Below the pieces are notes generated by a model, which ran no database searches, was not told the origin of the DNA, and worked only from the letters and a program-made list of their open reading frames with translations. From Anaerolineae bacterium (GTDB lineage Bacteria > Chloroflexota > Anaerolineae > Anaerolineales > Villigracilaceae): 36,175 nucleotides of DNA. The stretch spans positions 1 to 36,175 of the forward strand of contig JAKLPV010000237.1 of the NCBI GenBank assembly GCA_022013685.1. Reading direction: 5' to 3'. The translations under genes were made by a program, and so were the position numbers. Positions 8,241 through 14,847 of the stretch are shown here, piece by piece. Every line of letters starts with the position of its first letter. Within the stretch, counting starts at the first letter, position 1.

Positions 8241-8283
8241 GCCTCCCAAATTCGACGTTTTCCAGTCGCATTTGGGGGAGGTG
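8241..8283. repeat. hairpin repeat family A, copy 2
   Basis: GCCTCCCAAATTCGACG ... GCATTTGGGGGAGGTGG is the second copy, in direct orientation, of the element at 7995-8039. The terminal arms pair as CCTCCCAAAT / ATTTGGGGGAGG. Confidence 0.7.
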
Positions 8284-8355
8284 GGAGCTTTTAGGTGTAG
8301 GTTTTTGGTTTTCCCGAAGGGAAAACGGTCGCCTTCAGGCGAGTTTGTAAAAGTA

Positions 8356-8378
8356 GCCCCGATGTTTACATCCGGGGC
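8356..8378. repeat. REP-like palindrome (GTAGCCCCGATGT type)
   Basis: GCCCCGATGT and ACATCCGGGGC pair with one bulged C, preceded by GTA. The element has the form 'GTAGCCC...GGGC' seen also at 8483-8505. Confidence 0.55.
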
Positions 8379-8482
8379 GGGGCCGAAAAGCGATAAAACC
8401 CATTAAGCGGGATTCCCCTTCGACAAAATAGCCCTAATCGTCAGTTTGTTCCGTTAAACGGGCGTTTTCACCCTGTTGCGCC

Positions 8483-8505
8483 GCCCGGACGTGGAACGTC
8501 CGGGC
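8483..8505. repeat. REP-like palindrome (GCCCGGACGT type)
   Basis: GCCCGGACGT (8483-8492) and ACGTCCGGGC (8496-8505) form a perfect 10-bp stem with a 3-nt loop, followed by TAC. It is the mirror-oriented relative of the palindrome at 8356. Confidence 0.65.
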
Positions 8506-8598
8506 TACTCTTACGAAGTCCTTTGGACTGGTCGCCTACGGTGACTTCGCTCTCTAAAAAACCTACCCTTAAAAGGGAGGTGGGATGGGGGCGAATTA

Positions 8599-8655
8599 TT
8601 TTGCCGGGAGGGGAGCGCTACCGGCAGAAGGACAAGTCCGCGCGGCAGGTGGCTG
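8599..8655. repeat. direct repeat family B, copy 2 (left flank of toxin-antitoxin module)
   Basis: This copy begins TTTTGCCGGGAGG and contains GCTACCGGCAGAAGGACAAG and then GTCCGCGCGGCAGGTGG. It is in the same orientation as the copies at 8054 and 9283. It is followed after 2 nt by the perfect hairpin at 8658-8702. Confidence 0.8.
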
Positions 8656-8657
8656 AG

Positions 8658-8702
8658 TAAAAGAGAAAGCCCTCCGTTTTTGGTGGAGGGCTTTCTCTTT
8701 TA
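8658..8702. terminator. terminator hairpin at end of toxin gene
   Basis: A perfect 18-bp stem (TAAAAGAGAAAGCCCTCC at 8658-8675 with 8685-8702) and a 9-nt loop. It overlaps the toxin stop codon (8700-8702). An A-rich left arm gives a U-rich tail on the minus transcript and a U-rich arm on the plus one, so it could work in both directions. Confidence 0.8.
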
Positions 8703-8957
8703 GTAGTGATACCGGCAAGCCAAAATGCGGATTTTTCCTTCCAGAATTTGATAGACAAGCCGGTGCTCATCATCAATTCGTCTTGACCAACAGCCCTTCA
8801 ACTCATGTTTCAGTGGTTCAGGCTTGCCCAGGCCTTCAAAGGGATTGCGTTGAACATCCTCGATTAATTTCATAATCCGCAGGGCAATTTTGCGGTCTTT
8901 TTCAATCCACCAGGCCAGGTCGTCGAAGGCAGCAGGGTCAAATTCCAAGCTTTTCAC
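8700..8957 (-). CDS. yoeB: Txe/YoeB family toxin (ribosome-dependent mRNA interferase)
   Basis: An 85-residue RelE/YoeB-fold toxin, predicted to bind the ribosomal A site and cut mRNA. It matches E. coli YoeB (84 aa) over its length: FDPAAFDDLAWWIEKDRKIALRI, NPFEGLGKPEPLKHELKG, WSRRIDDEHRLVYQ and the terminal CRYHY. The catalytic residues of YoeB (E46, R65, H83) correspond to E47, R66 and H84, all present, so the toxin looks active. The start is GTG at 8957, with GGAG seven nt before it. It overlaps the 3' end of the antitoxin gene by 20 nt, the usual coupled arrangement with antitoxin first. Confidence 0.93.
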   Translation of the reverse strand: MKSLEFDPAAFDDLAWWIEKDRKIALRIMKLIEDVQRNPFEGLGKPEPLKHELKGCWSRRIDDEHRLVYQILEGKIRILACRYHY

Positions 8958-9147
8958 GAACTTGCTCCAGCGGGAGGCCGTCAGTGCGCTTTTTGGCTTC
9001 TGTCAGGCGTTTTTTCATGGTTTTGCTTTTGAGCAAATAGGCGGTTTCGCGTTCGGATTCGATTTCGCGCCAAAGATTAATCGGAATGACAACGCTGGTT
9101 TTGTTGCCGTTTTCATCAGTAAGAAATTGAAGAGTGTAGTTAGTCAT
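8938..9147 (-). CDS. YefM/Phd-type antitoxin
   Basis: A 69-residue acidic/basic helical protein directly upstream of the YoeB-like toxin and overlapping it by 20 nt; it should bind and neutralise the toxin and repress the operon. The N-terminus TNYTLQFLTDENGNKTSVVIPINLWREI is not the classic YefM start but has the short strand-helix layout of small antitoxins with an interaction tail (KKRTDGLPLEQVREKLGI). ATG 9147 is chosen because it follows a GAGG site at the usual distance; the open frame continues upstream to 9246 without a good start. The assignment rests mainly on position, size and overlap. The family could be another one that pairs with YoeB-like toxins. Confidence 0.8.
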   Translation of the reverse strand: MTNYTLQFLTDENGNKTSVVIPINLWREIESERETAYLLKSKTMKKRLTEAKKRTDGLPLEQVREKLGI

Positions 9148-9282
9148 AGGAACCTCATTTGAACTTTGCAATTCTATCTTACTGTATTTATGAGCTTCTT
9201 TCAAGTCGGATGTCCGCGCATATTTTCCGGATTCAGAGTCGGTCAATGTGACGCTGTGGTCGGTGATTGAGTTGGCAAAACA

Positions 9283-9339
9283 TTTGCCGGGCGGAGAACG
9301 CTATCGGCAGAAGGACAAGTCCGCGCGGTAGGTGGCGGA
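9283..9339. repeat. direct repeat family B, copy 3 (right flank of toxin-antitoxin module)
   Basis: It begins ATTTGCCGGGCGG, contains GGCAGAAGGACAAG and ends GTCCGCGCGGTAGGTGG plus CGGAATAA. It is the third direct copy. Together with copy 2 it brackets the toxin-antitoxin genes. It is followed 19 nt later by the long hairpin at 9359-9407. Confidence 0.8.
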
Positions 9340-9358
9340 ATAAACGCAACGGATCTAA

Positions 9359-9407
9359 GCCTGAAAAGGAGACAGTTATCTCGCAGATAACTGTCTCCTT
9401 TTCAGGC
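9359..9407. terminator. 23-bp perfect hairpin downstream of the BNR gene
   Basis: The left arm (9359-9381) begins GCCTGAAAAGGAGACAG; the exact complement is at 9385-9407 with a 3-nt loop. It lies 31 nt past the stop of the minus-strand BNR gene. It is longer than ordinary terminators and has no clear U tract, so it may be a repeat element acting as a terminator or mRNA stabiliser. Confidence 0.6.
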
Positions 9408-9438
9408 ACAATCTTTCGGCGTGCGCCTGGGCGAAAAG

Positions 9439-11172
9439 TTATCTGTTCACCAACCTGAAAACACCGTTGGGCGTGGTTGCGCATACATTGGATTGCGCAT
9501 CAATGGCAATGGAATAGATGATTGTCGCGCCGATCAAGCCGTCGTTGATCTGGCTCCAATGTTCTCCCTGGTCGAAAGAAATAAAAGCGCCTTCCATCGC
9601 GCCAGCATAGACGATATTGGGTTGGTTGGGGTCTATGGCAATTGTGTTGATGTGAGAACTTGTCAGGCCGTTGTTGCGGGGCTGCCACTTGTGGCAGCCA
9701 TCGCGGCTGAATAATATGCCAGCATTTTTCGTCCCCAAATACAATATCTTGCCATCTCGCGGATCAACCGCGAGGCCCGATTCTGAATTGATCAATGGTT
9801 CATTCCCCGAACAGGGCTGCCAGGACTGACCAAAATCGTCAGAGCGAAGGACGCTATTGTCAAACGTGGCGTAAATCGTGCTGCCCTGGTCATGGTCAAA
9901 GTAAAGCTTCTTGAGATTGTGTTCGGCGATATTCGTGGTTTGCCACGTCTTGCCGCCGTCAAAAGAGGTTTCGAGGATTGGGTTCTCGTTGTTCGTTTGG
10001 TAGGCGTATAAAATATTCTCATCTTTTGGGTGGGCTAATATCATTTTGTAGAAATGATTTCCGTTAATGTCGCCTCTGTAAAAATGGGACCAATTTTTGC
10101 CGTGATTGGAAGACTTCATTACGAGCGGATATTGTTGGTAGGAATAGAAGATGTTGCCGTCTGTGCCCAGCGAGAATCCGGTCCCCGTATCGTTCAGTAT
10201 GCGCTGCCATGTGACTCCGCTGTCGATTGACCGATACACCCGGCGCGTAATCTGTCCTCGATAGAAATCAGGATCTTTTTCGAGGATATAGATTGCCGTG
10301 TGGTTGGGGCTGAGCATGATTTCAAGGCGGGTTGCGCCAATGCCGCTGCTGCGGTCTTGCCAGTTTCTGCCGCCATTGTTGGAGATAAACAAACCCTGTG
10401 TACCCACAAAAACAGTCTGCGGGTCTTGCGGGGAAAGTTGAACATGAGCAATAAAGTCGGTTGGGAAAGTGTAGAGTTTTTTCCAGTTCTGGCCTCCATC
10501 CGTTGTTTTCGATAACGAGCGTTCTTCCCCGATATAGTAGGTTTGATCGTTCTGGGCATCGAATGCGATTGTGTAAGGCCCGGATGTCAAGTCTTTAATC
10601 TGGAGCCATGTTTTTCGATTGTCTGTTGATTTTTGTAATACCACAAAATATAGGTAGGGATGGGCGCCGCTATATACCCTGAAAAAAGTGTTTTTGTTGA
10701 ACGGGTCTTTCCATTGAGGTTCTTCTGGGATGCTGCGGGCTGTTTTCACTTGCGGGTTTTCGGCCGGTTCCCAGGTCAGGCCTCCGTTGTTGGATTTGTA
10801 CACACCGGAGGATTGCGTGCCCAGGTAAAGCAGGCTTGCATCGTTCAGGTCGAAGCCTGTATCCGTGACCGTGTCGCGGGCAAATTCTTGTCCGCTGGAA
10901 ATTTGCAGCCAGGTCAGGGGAATGGCCGTTGGTGTCGGCTGGGGCGTTGGTGTTGGTTGAGGGGTTGGCGTCGGTGTCGACTCTGCGCTTGCAGGAGTTT
11001 TTGTTAACACCATGATCGTGGGGCTGGGAATGATTTGTTCCGCTTGTGGCGCATTATTTGGCCGAAAAAACCACAGTATTGCAATAATCAGAGCGATCAA
11101 TCCGAGAATTCCCCAAACCAATTTCGGATAATGATGTCCGAGTTCATGATTTCGACTTTTGCTGCTTGGCAT
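9439..11172 (-). CDS. membrane-anchored BNR/sortilin-like beta-propeller protein
   Basis: A 577-residue protein predicted to be outside the cell and held by one N-terminal membrane helix (LVWGILGLIALIIAILWFF, residues about 19-37). A Pro/Thr linker (PTPTPQPTPTPQPTPT) follows. The rest is a series of BNR/Asp-box type repeats such as SNNGGLTWEP, STDNRKTW, TDGGQNWKKL, SNNGGRNWQD, SIDSGVTWQR, SFDGGKTWQT, SDDFGQSWQP and SFDQGEHWSQ, spaced 40-60 residues apart, as in sortilin/VPS10 and Ycf48-like propellers. The ligand is unknown. No sialidase active-site pattern was recognised. ATG 11172 is chosen for its GGGAGA ribosome site and because it gives a clean N-terminal anchor; a matching promoter lies at 11207-11235. 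Confidence 0.82.
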   Translation of the reverse strand: MPSSKSRNHELGHHYPKLVWGILGLIALIIAILWFFRPNNAPQAEQIIPSPTIMVLTKTPASAESTPTPTPQPTPTPQPTPTAIPLTWLQISSGQEFARDTVTDTGFDLNDASLLYLGTQSSGVYKSNNGGLTWEPAENPQVKTARSIPEEPQWKDPFNKNTFFRVYSGAHPYLYFVVLQKSTDNRKTWLQIKDLTSGPYTIAFDAQNDQTYYIGEERSLSKTTDGGQNWKKLYTFPTDFIAHVQLSPQDPQTVFVGTQGLFISNNGGRNWQDRSSGIGATRLEIMLSPNHTAIYILEKDPDFYRGQITRRVYRSIDSGVTWQRILNDTGTGFSLGTDGNIFYSYQQYPLVMKSSNHGKNWSHFYRGDINGNHFYKMILAHPKDENILYAYQTNNENPILETSFDGGKTWQTTNIAEHNLKKLYFDHDQGSTIYATFDNSVLRSDDFGQSWQPCSGNEPLINSESGLAVDPRDGKILYLGTKNAGILFSRDGCHKWQPRNNGLTSSHINTIAIDPNQPNIVYAGAMEGAFISFDQGEHWSQINDGLIGATIIYSIAIDAQSNVCATTPNGVFRLVNR

Positions 11173-11206
11173 CTTTCTCTCCCTTTGCGATGAACTTGAC
11201 TTCTTT

Positions 11207-11235
11207 AGCATACTCCAAGAATCGAGCGTATGCAA
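11207..11235 (-). promoter_or_regulatory. candidate sigma-70 promoter of the BNR gene
   Basis: On the minus strand, TTGCAT (-35), a 17-nt spacer and TATGCT (-10). The predicted start near 11200 leaves a leader of about 28 nt with the GGGAGA ribosome site before ATG 11172. Confidence 0.45.
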
Positions 11236-11299
11236 GCAAGTTCGAGATTGATAGTAAGGAAAGATAATCTAAAAAATTGAAATGACAGTCTCCTTATGT

Positions 11300-12190
11300 T
11301 TAATTCCAGGTTAGCGCATAAGAGAAAAAGACGAATACATCGGGCACAAAGTGAATGAACCAGGCCCAGCCCATGCCGCGCGTTTCGAGCATACTTTTGC
11401 CGAGCAGGAAGGCCAGGAAGGCGGTCAGGGCGAAGCCTAATACTCCTGGTGGTGAGCCGTACAGGTAGTGTGAGAGTCCGAAGAAGACACAGGCCATCAG
11501 CAGCGCCTGGGTCTTGCCGACCACGCCCACCAGCGTGGCAAGGATGGGGGCGCGGTAGTAGGCTTCTTCGGCAAAGGCGTTCAGCGCCGCCAGCAGGATA
11601 GCCACCGGCAGCAGGGGCAGGGCGCGCGAAAACGCCTCGGCGGTCAGCGGAACACTGAAGGCCAGCGGGATGACGATGGCGGCCCCGGCGCCGGCGGTGA
11701 AAATCCAGCCGAAGACCCGCCACGATTCGCCCTGGCCGATTCCCAGCCAGCGCACCGGCTCGATGGGCGCGTCCAACTGGCCTTTATCCAGGAAAAAAGC
11801 TTTCCTGTCCCGCAGCAGCCACCACAGGGCGGCGATCACCAGCAGCGCGCGCAGAACGTCCAATACCTGAAAGCTGAGATAGGTGGCCGTGTAGGAAGGC
11901 GGCTCCTGGTAAAAGGCGCTGCGCCAGAAGTCCGAGCGGATGATCCAATCCACGCTCCAGTTTGCCAGCAGGAATATCAGGAAAACGAAGCCAAACTTCC
12001 ATGCCGCGCGGATTGGTTCCCAGAGCCAGCAAAGGATCAGGAAGGCAGCCAACAGGCCAATTTTGGCCCAGGGCAGCCAGCCCGGGTCTGCGCCGCTCAG
12101 GTTGACGAGCAGGATGTTGGGTAGGTCGGAAACGAGCAGGAGGACTGCCCAGATGAAGAAGGGGATGGGGTGTTTTTTGAGGGTATCCAT
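11300..12190 (-). CDS. CPBP family intramembrane glutamic protease (CAAX-protease-like)
   Basis: A 296-residue membrane protein with about eight hydrophobic segments. The C-terminal half carries the conserved motifs of the CPBP (ABI/Rce1-like) family: FAEEAYYRA (E-E-x3-R), then FFGLSHYLYG (F-x3-H), and a last motif at HFVPDVFVF (H-x3-D). Active-site Glu and His are present, so proteolytic activity is plausible. The substrate is unknown; family members act in prenyl-protein processing, bacteriocin immunity or membrane-protein turnover. The start is ATG 12190 with GGAG six nt before it; an in-frame TTG at 12196 is less likely. It is transcribed alone. Confidence 0.85.
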   Translation of the reverse strand: MDTLKKHPIPFFIWAVLLLVSDLPNILLVNLSGADPGWLPWAKIGLLAAFLILCWLWEPIRAAWKFGFVFLIFLLANWSVDWIIRSDFWRSAFYQEPPSYTATYLSFQVLDVLRALLVIAALWWLLRDRKAFFLDKGQLDAPIEPVRWLGIGQGESWRVFGWIFTAGAGAAIVIPLAFSVPLTAEAFSRALPLLPVAILLAALNAFAEEAYYRAPILATLVGVVGKTQALLMACVFFGLSHYLYGSPPGVLGFALTAFLAFLLGKSMLETRGMGWAWFIHFVPDVFVFFSYALTWN

Positions 12191-12346
12191 GCGCAACTCC
12201 TTTTTATTCCTTGTACATTATTGCACAAAGACGGGCAAGTTTGCATGCGTTTTTGGGTGTTATTTTGCGAAATTTACTATCTCGCTGAATATATTTGCGA
12301 TAAAATATGTCTTATTTGTGGCCTGATATGGGAAAAGGAGTAAGTT

Positions 12347-12793
12347 ATGGACCCGAACGAGCTTTTTGCGTTATTGTTTGGCGGCGGCATGATTATGACG
12401 GTGGTCATTGTTATTTTTAGCGTGTGTCTCTCGGTGCTTTGTACCGTTGTGCCGATCGGCGCGGTGGTCTGGTTCATTCTCAAGCGCAAAAAACAACGCG
12501 ATGTTTTGCAACAGGCCAGCCTGGCATGGCGCAGCACGCAGGGCCGGGTCTTGAAGTCGCGGGTCGAGGTTTCGGGCGGTGAGCACACCAGCGTCTCGCC
12601 TTACGTGCTCTACGAGTATGAAGTTCACGGGCAGGTTTATCAAAGCGTCCAAATTCGGGCTGGCGACCGCTTCATGCGCTCGGGAAGTTCGCGCGATGCT
12701 TACGAGACCGTTGATCTGTACCCTCCCGGAGCCTCCGTTACCGTTTACTATGACCCGGCCAACCCGGCAGAGTCCGCGCTGGAACGGGCCTGA
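12347..12793 (+). CDS. DUF3592 domain membrane protein
   Basis: A 148-residue protein of unknown function. An N-terminal hydrophobic region (about residues 12-45, probably one long or two short membrane helices) precedes a basic stop-transfer (KRKKQR). The remainder is a soluble beta-rich domain with TQGRVLKSRVE, YEYEVHGQVYQS and VTVYYDPANPAESALE; the YYDPxNPxxs ending is characteristic of DUF3592. The ATG is preceded by AAAGGAG. It is a single gene, divergent from the CPBP protease and followed by a strong hairpin. Confidence 0.8.
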   Translation: MDPNELFALLFGGGMIMTVVIVIFSVCLSVLCTVVPIGAVVWFILKRKKQRDVLQQASLAWRSTQGRVLKSRVEVSGGEHTSVSPYVLYEYEVHGQVYQSVQIRAGDRFMRSGSSRDAYETVDLYPPGASVTVYYDPANPAESALERA

Positions 12794-12814
12794 ATCCAGC
12801 TGACATTTAAACCG

Positions 12815-12862
12815 ATCGAGAACAGGGTCAACTCGCATACCGGGGTTGACCCTGTTCTCGAT
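12815..12862 (+). terminator. 18-bp perfect hairpin after DUF3592 gene
   Basis: ATCGAGAACAGGGTCAAC (12815-12832) pairs exactly with 12845-12862 around a 12-nt loop, 22 nt after the stop. There is no strong U tract. Confidence 0.65.
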
Positions 12863-12881
12863 TAACTCACCTTAGGTAGAA

Positions 12882-12935
12882 CGTCCCGAAGGTTCTCTTG
12901 AAAAACCTTGTTTTGCCGATCAAACCTTCGGGACG
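12882..12935. repeat. inverted repeat CGTCCCGAAGGTT
   Basis: A 13-nt arm at 12882-12894 and its exact complement at 12923-12935, with a 28-nt loop. It sits between convergent genes, 35 nt from the end of the minus-strand gene, and may be its terminator or an intergenic repeat. Confidence 0.6.
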
Positions 12936-12970
12936 GTGCGTAACATCAGTTATTAACGCAAAGTTGGGTT

Positions 12971-13303
12971 TTACGGCTTGATCACCAGCATCAAAAACAA
13001 GACGCTCGCGATCAGTGTGCCAACGAAGACGATCGCCGGGGCGGGGTTGTTCTGCTCGACCGACTCCTGGCGAATGGCTTCGAGCGACTCGAATCCCAGC
13101 AGGCGCATCACGATCCAGACGAAAAGACTCGAGATGGCGGCGATGATCGGGCCCCAGAAGGCGATCATGCTCAGGATGCGCCCGAGCACGTTGATAAATC
13201 CCTGCCACGAGGCGGGCGAAGCTGCAAAGGAGATGGCCTGCCCGATGACCAGAGTCAGCAGCAGGATGATGATGAATTTATAGCGCGCGAAGATGTTTTG
13301 CAT
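12971..13303 (-). CDS. small membrane protein of unknown function
   Basis: A 110-residue protein with three predicted membrane helices: residues about 8-27 (KFIIILLLTLVIGQAISFAA), 45-68 (MIAFWGPIIAAISSLFVWIVM) and 90-108 (IVFVGTLIASVLFLMLVI). A charged loop (FESLEAIRQESVEQNN) separates the last two. I do not recognise a family. ATG 13303 follows GAGGAG at good spacing and lies 15 nt after the stop of the zinc-ribbon gene, so it is the third gene of an operon with the Ser/Asp-rich and zinc-ribbon proteins. Confidence 0.75.
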   Translation of the reverse strand: MQNIFARYKFIIILLLTLVIGQAISFAASPASWQGFINVLGRILSMIAFWGPIIAAISSLFVWIVMRLLGFESLEAIRQESVEQNNPAPAIVFVGTLIASVLFLMLVIKP

Positions 13304-13318
13304 GATTTCTCCTCAAGG

Positions 13319-14221
13319 TTAGAACTTGATCTCGTTTTCGTTGATCTGCCAGCCGCGCCAGAGCGTATCCTGTCCGCCGCTGCCGCCGCTCTGGAAGTCG
13401 TCCAAGACCAGGGCTTGCTTCTCGCTGCCGGAGTGGATGAAGCGCCCGATCGCGCCTTTGCGCAGGTGCAGGCCCTCGCCCTCCTCAAACTCGATGGCGA
13501 AACGGCCAATATCCACGATCCGCCAGTAGGCATCCTCATAGCTGAACTGCACCCGCGCGGTCTGGTTCGACTGGGCAAACTGCTTGGCGTAGGGCATGAA
13601 ATCGCTATTGATATCCATATCGGTCAGGGCGCGGCGCGTCTCAAGCAGGTAGAAACGCTCCTGCCAGTTGAGCAGGAAAGCATCCGGCTCGAGCGCAAAC
13701 CCGGCATAATAGTTGCCGGTCGGCGTCCACGGGACGCTTGCGCCGCGCGAAGCCTGCCACAGCTCGGTGTACAGCAACCGTCCGCGCACCTGGTAGGTTT
13801 GCTCACCCTTTTGCGGGTGGATCACGCGCACGGTTTTGCCGATCTCGAGCGCGGCCAGCTTGGCGGGTGTGGGCAATTCGAGCAGCGGTTGCAGGTTCGA
13901 ATTGCAGTAATTGCATTGCCTGTCGGTTGGCTTGATGCTTGCGCCGCAGGACGGGCATTTCAAATCAGCGGGGATGTTCTCGGGCATTTCTCTCTCCGGC
14001 AGGATAACCTGCGCTGTCGCCGCGCCGGACTGGGCCGGGGCCTGGCTCGCGCTTTGGAGGATTGGGGCTGCGCTCTGGGGGCTGCCGCTCTCCTCGTATT
14101 CGGCATACCCAATAAAAAAGAGTATGAACGCCCCGATCAGAAAGACTGGCGGCGGCAGGAAGGCCCACGTGCACAGCATGATGATCAATAAAACGCCACA
14201 AATCAGCCATCTTGTTTTCAT
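13319..14221 (-). CDS. membrane-anchored zinc-ribbon protein, DUF4178-like
   Basis: A 300-residue protein. Residues about 5-45 form one or two N-terminal membrane helices (WLICGVLLIIMLCTWAFL, PVFLIGAFILFFIGYA). A low-complexity Ala/Gln/Ser linker follows, then a four-cysteine zinc ribbon (CPSCGASIKPTDRQCNYC). The remaining 180 residues are beta-rich, with KTVRVIHPQKGEQTYQVRG and later EDAYWRIVDIGRFAIEF, which faintly resemble DUF4178. The function is unknown. The frame stays open to 14569, but that extension only mirrors the Ser/Asp-rich gene in another frame. ATG 14221 has a GAGG site and lies 10 nt after the Ser/Asp-rich gene's stop. Confidence 0.78.
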   Translation of the reverse strand: MKTRWLICGVLLIIMLCTWAFLPPPVFLIGAFILFFIGYAEYEESGSPQSAAPILQSASQAPAQSGAATAQVILPEREMPENIPADLKCPSCGASIKPTDRQCNYCNSNLQPLLELPTPAKLAALEIGKTVRVIHPQKGEQTYQVRGRLLYTELWQASRGASVPWTPTGNYYAGFALEPDAFLLNWQERFYLLETRRALTDMDINSDFMPYAKQFAQSNQTARVQFSYEDAYWRIVDIGRFAIEFEEGEGLHLRKGAIGRFIHSGSEKQALVLDDFQSGGSGGQDTLWRGWQINENEIKF

Positions 14222-14231
14222 GATTGCCTCG

Positions 14232-14615
14232 TTACCAACTGCCGCTGTCTGAACCGCTGTCCGAAGAATCCCAGCCGCCGCTGTCGGAACCGCTGTCCCA
14301 CGAATCGTCGCTCCAACTGTCATCGTCTGAGCCGCTGTCGCTCCAGCTATCGTCGCTGCTGCCCGAACTGCCTGAGTCGCTCTCGCTGATCCAGTCCCAC
14401 CAACTGCCTGAGTCGCTCTCATCTGTGTCGTTGTCTGAAGAGTAACTTTCAGAATCGTCGCTCTGGGTCTCCTGCCAGGCGGCCGGACTCTCGGACGAAT
14501 CTGTCGTGTCGATATCGGCCGAGTTTGCCAGGCTGCCCATGGCGAAAAGGCACATTGAGATGATTCCAAGCAGAAACCAGGGAAGAGCTACAGAGATTTT
14601 TTTTCTTTGGGTCAT
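14232..14615 (-). CDS. secreted or anchored Ser/Asp-rich low-complexity protein
   Basis: A 127-residue protein. The first 35 residues look like a signal peptide or anchor (MTQRKKISVALPWFLLGIIS, then MCLFAMGSLANSA). The other 90 residues are almost only Ser, Asp, Gly and Trp (ESDSGSWWDWISESDSGSSG, DDSWSDSGSDDDSWSDDSWD). Strongly acidic Ser-Asp tracts with periodic Trp are reminiscent of calcium-binding or surface-stalk regions, but no domain is recognised. It is the first gene of an operon with the zinc-ribbon and small membrane proteins. ATG 14615 is chosen because a good promoter (14658-14686) lies between it and the upstream ATG at 14693, which would be outside the transcript. Confidence 0.75.
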   Translation of the reverse strand: MTQRKKISVALPWFLLGIISMCLFAMGSLANSADIDTTDSSESPAAWQETQSDDSESYSSDNDTDESDSGSWWDWISESDSGSSGSSDDSWSDSGSDDDSWSDDSWDSGSDSGGWDSSDSGSDSGSW

Positions 14616-14657
14616 GTCTGCCAGCCTGCTGAAGTTGAGAGTAGTTTCATAGGAAAT

Positions 14658-14686
14658 AGTATAGCGAAAAAAGCGCGCAAGTTCAA
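14658..14686 (-). promoter_or_regulatory. sigma-70-type promoter of the Ser/Asp-rich operon
   Basis: On the minus strand, TTGAAC, a 17-nt spacer and TATACT. A start near 14650 gives a leader of about 35 nt before ATG 14615. Confidence 0.65.
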
Positions 14687-14721
14687 TCGACATCTTGCAA
14701 AAGTCGTATTTTACTTGTAAC

Positions 14722-14822
14722 TGTCCTTCGACTTCGCTTCCTTGTTTAAGTTATCGCTGTCCTGAGCGGAGGGCGAAGCGTATTTTGCGCAGCCCGCAGT
14801 CGAAGGACGCTCCGCTCAGGAC
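14722..14822. repeat. nested inverted repeats (GTCCTTCGACT / GTCCTGAGCGGA family)
   Basis: GTCCTTCGACT (14722-14732) pairs with AGTCGAAGGAC (14798-14808), and GTCCTGAGCGGA (14759-14770) pairs with TCCGCTCAGGAC (14811-14822). The same words recur at 33417-33461 and 33571-33615, so this is a dispersed repeat family. It fills the gap between the nitrilase-family gene and the Ser/Asp-rich operon. Confidence 0.75.
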
Positions 14823-14847
14823 TTGTTGTAGCACTTATGCAAGATGT

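Larger units (their letters stand above)
7838..8657. repeat. gene-free repeat island (about 820 bp)
   Basis: No convincing gene is present. The stretch is a mosaic of small repeats: degenerate GAATGCGGAATG units (7849-7911), a 'cgcaaagtgcgcgaagg' segment (about 7929-7948), two copies of a CCTCCCAAATT hairpin (7995-8039, 8241-8283), two copies of a GTCCGCGCGGCAGGTGG repeat (8054, 8599), and hairpins at 8136-8155, 8157-8194, 8308-8326, 8356-8378 and 8483-8505. The open frames that cross it are translations of these repeats. Confidence 0.8.

Noticed and set aside
14222..14569. Upstream extension of the zinc-ribbon gene frame
   Set aside because: It is another reading frame of the Ser/Asp-rich gene; ATG 14221 has its own ribosome site just after that gene's stop.
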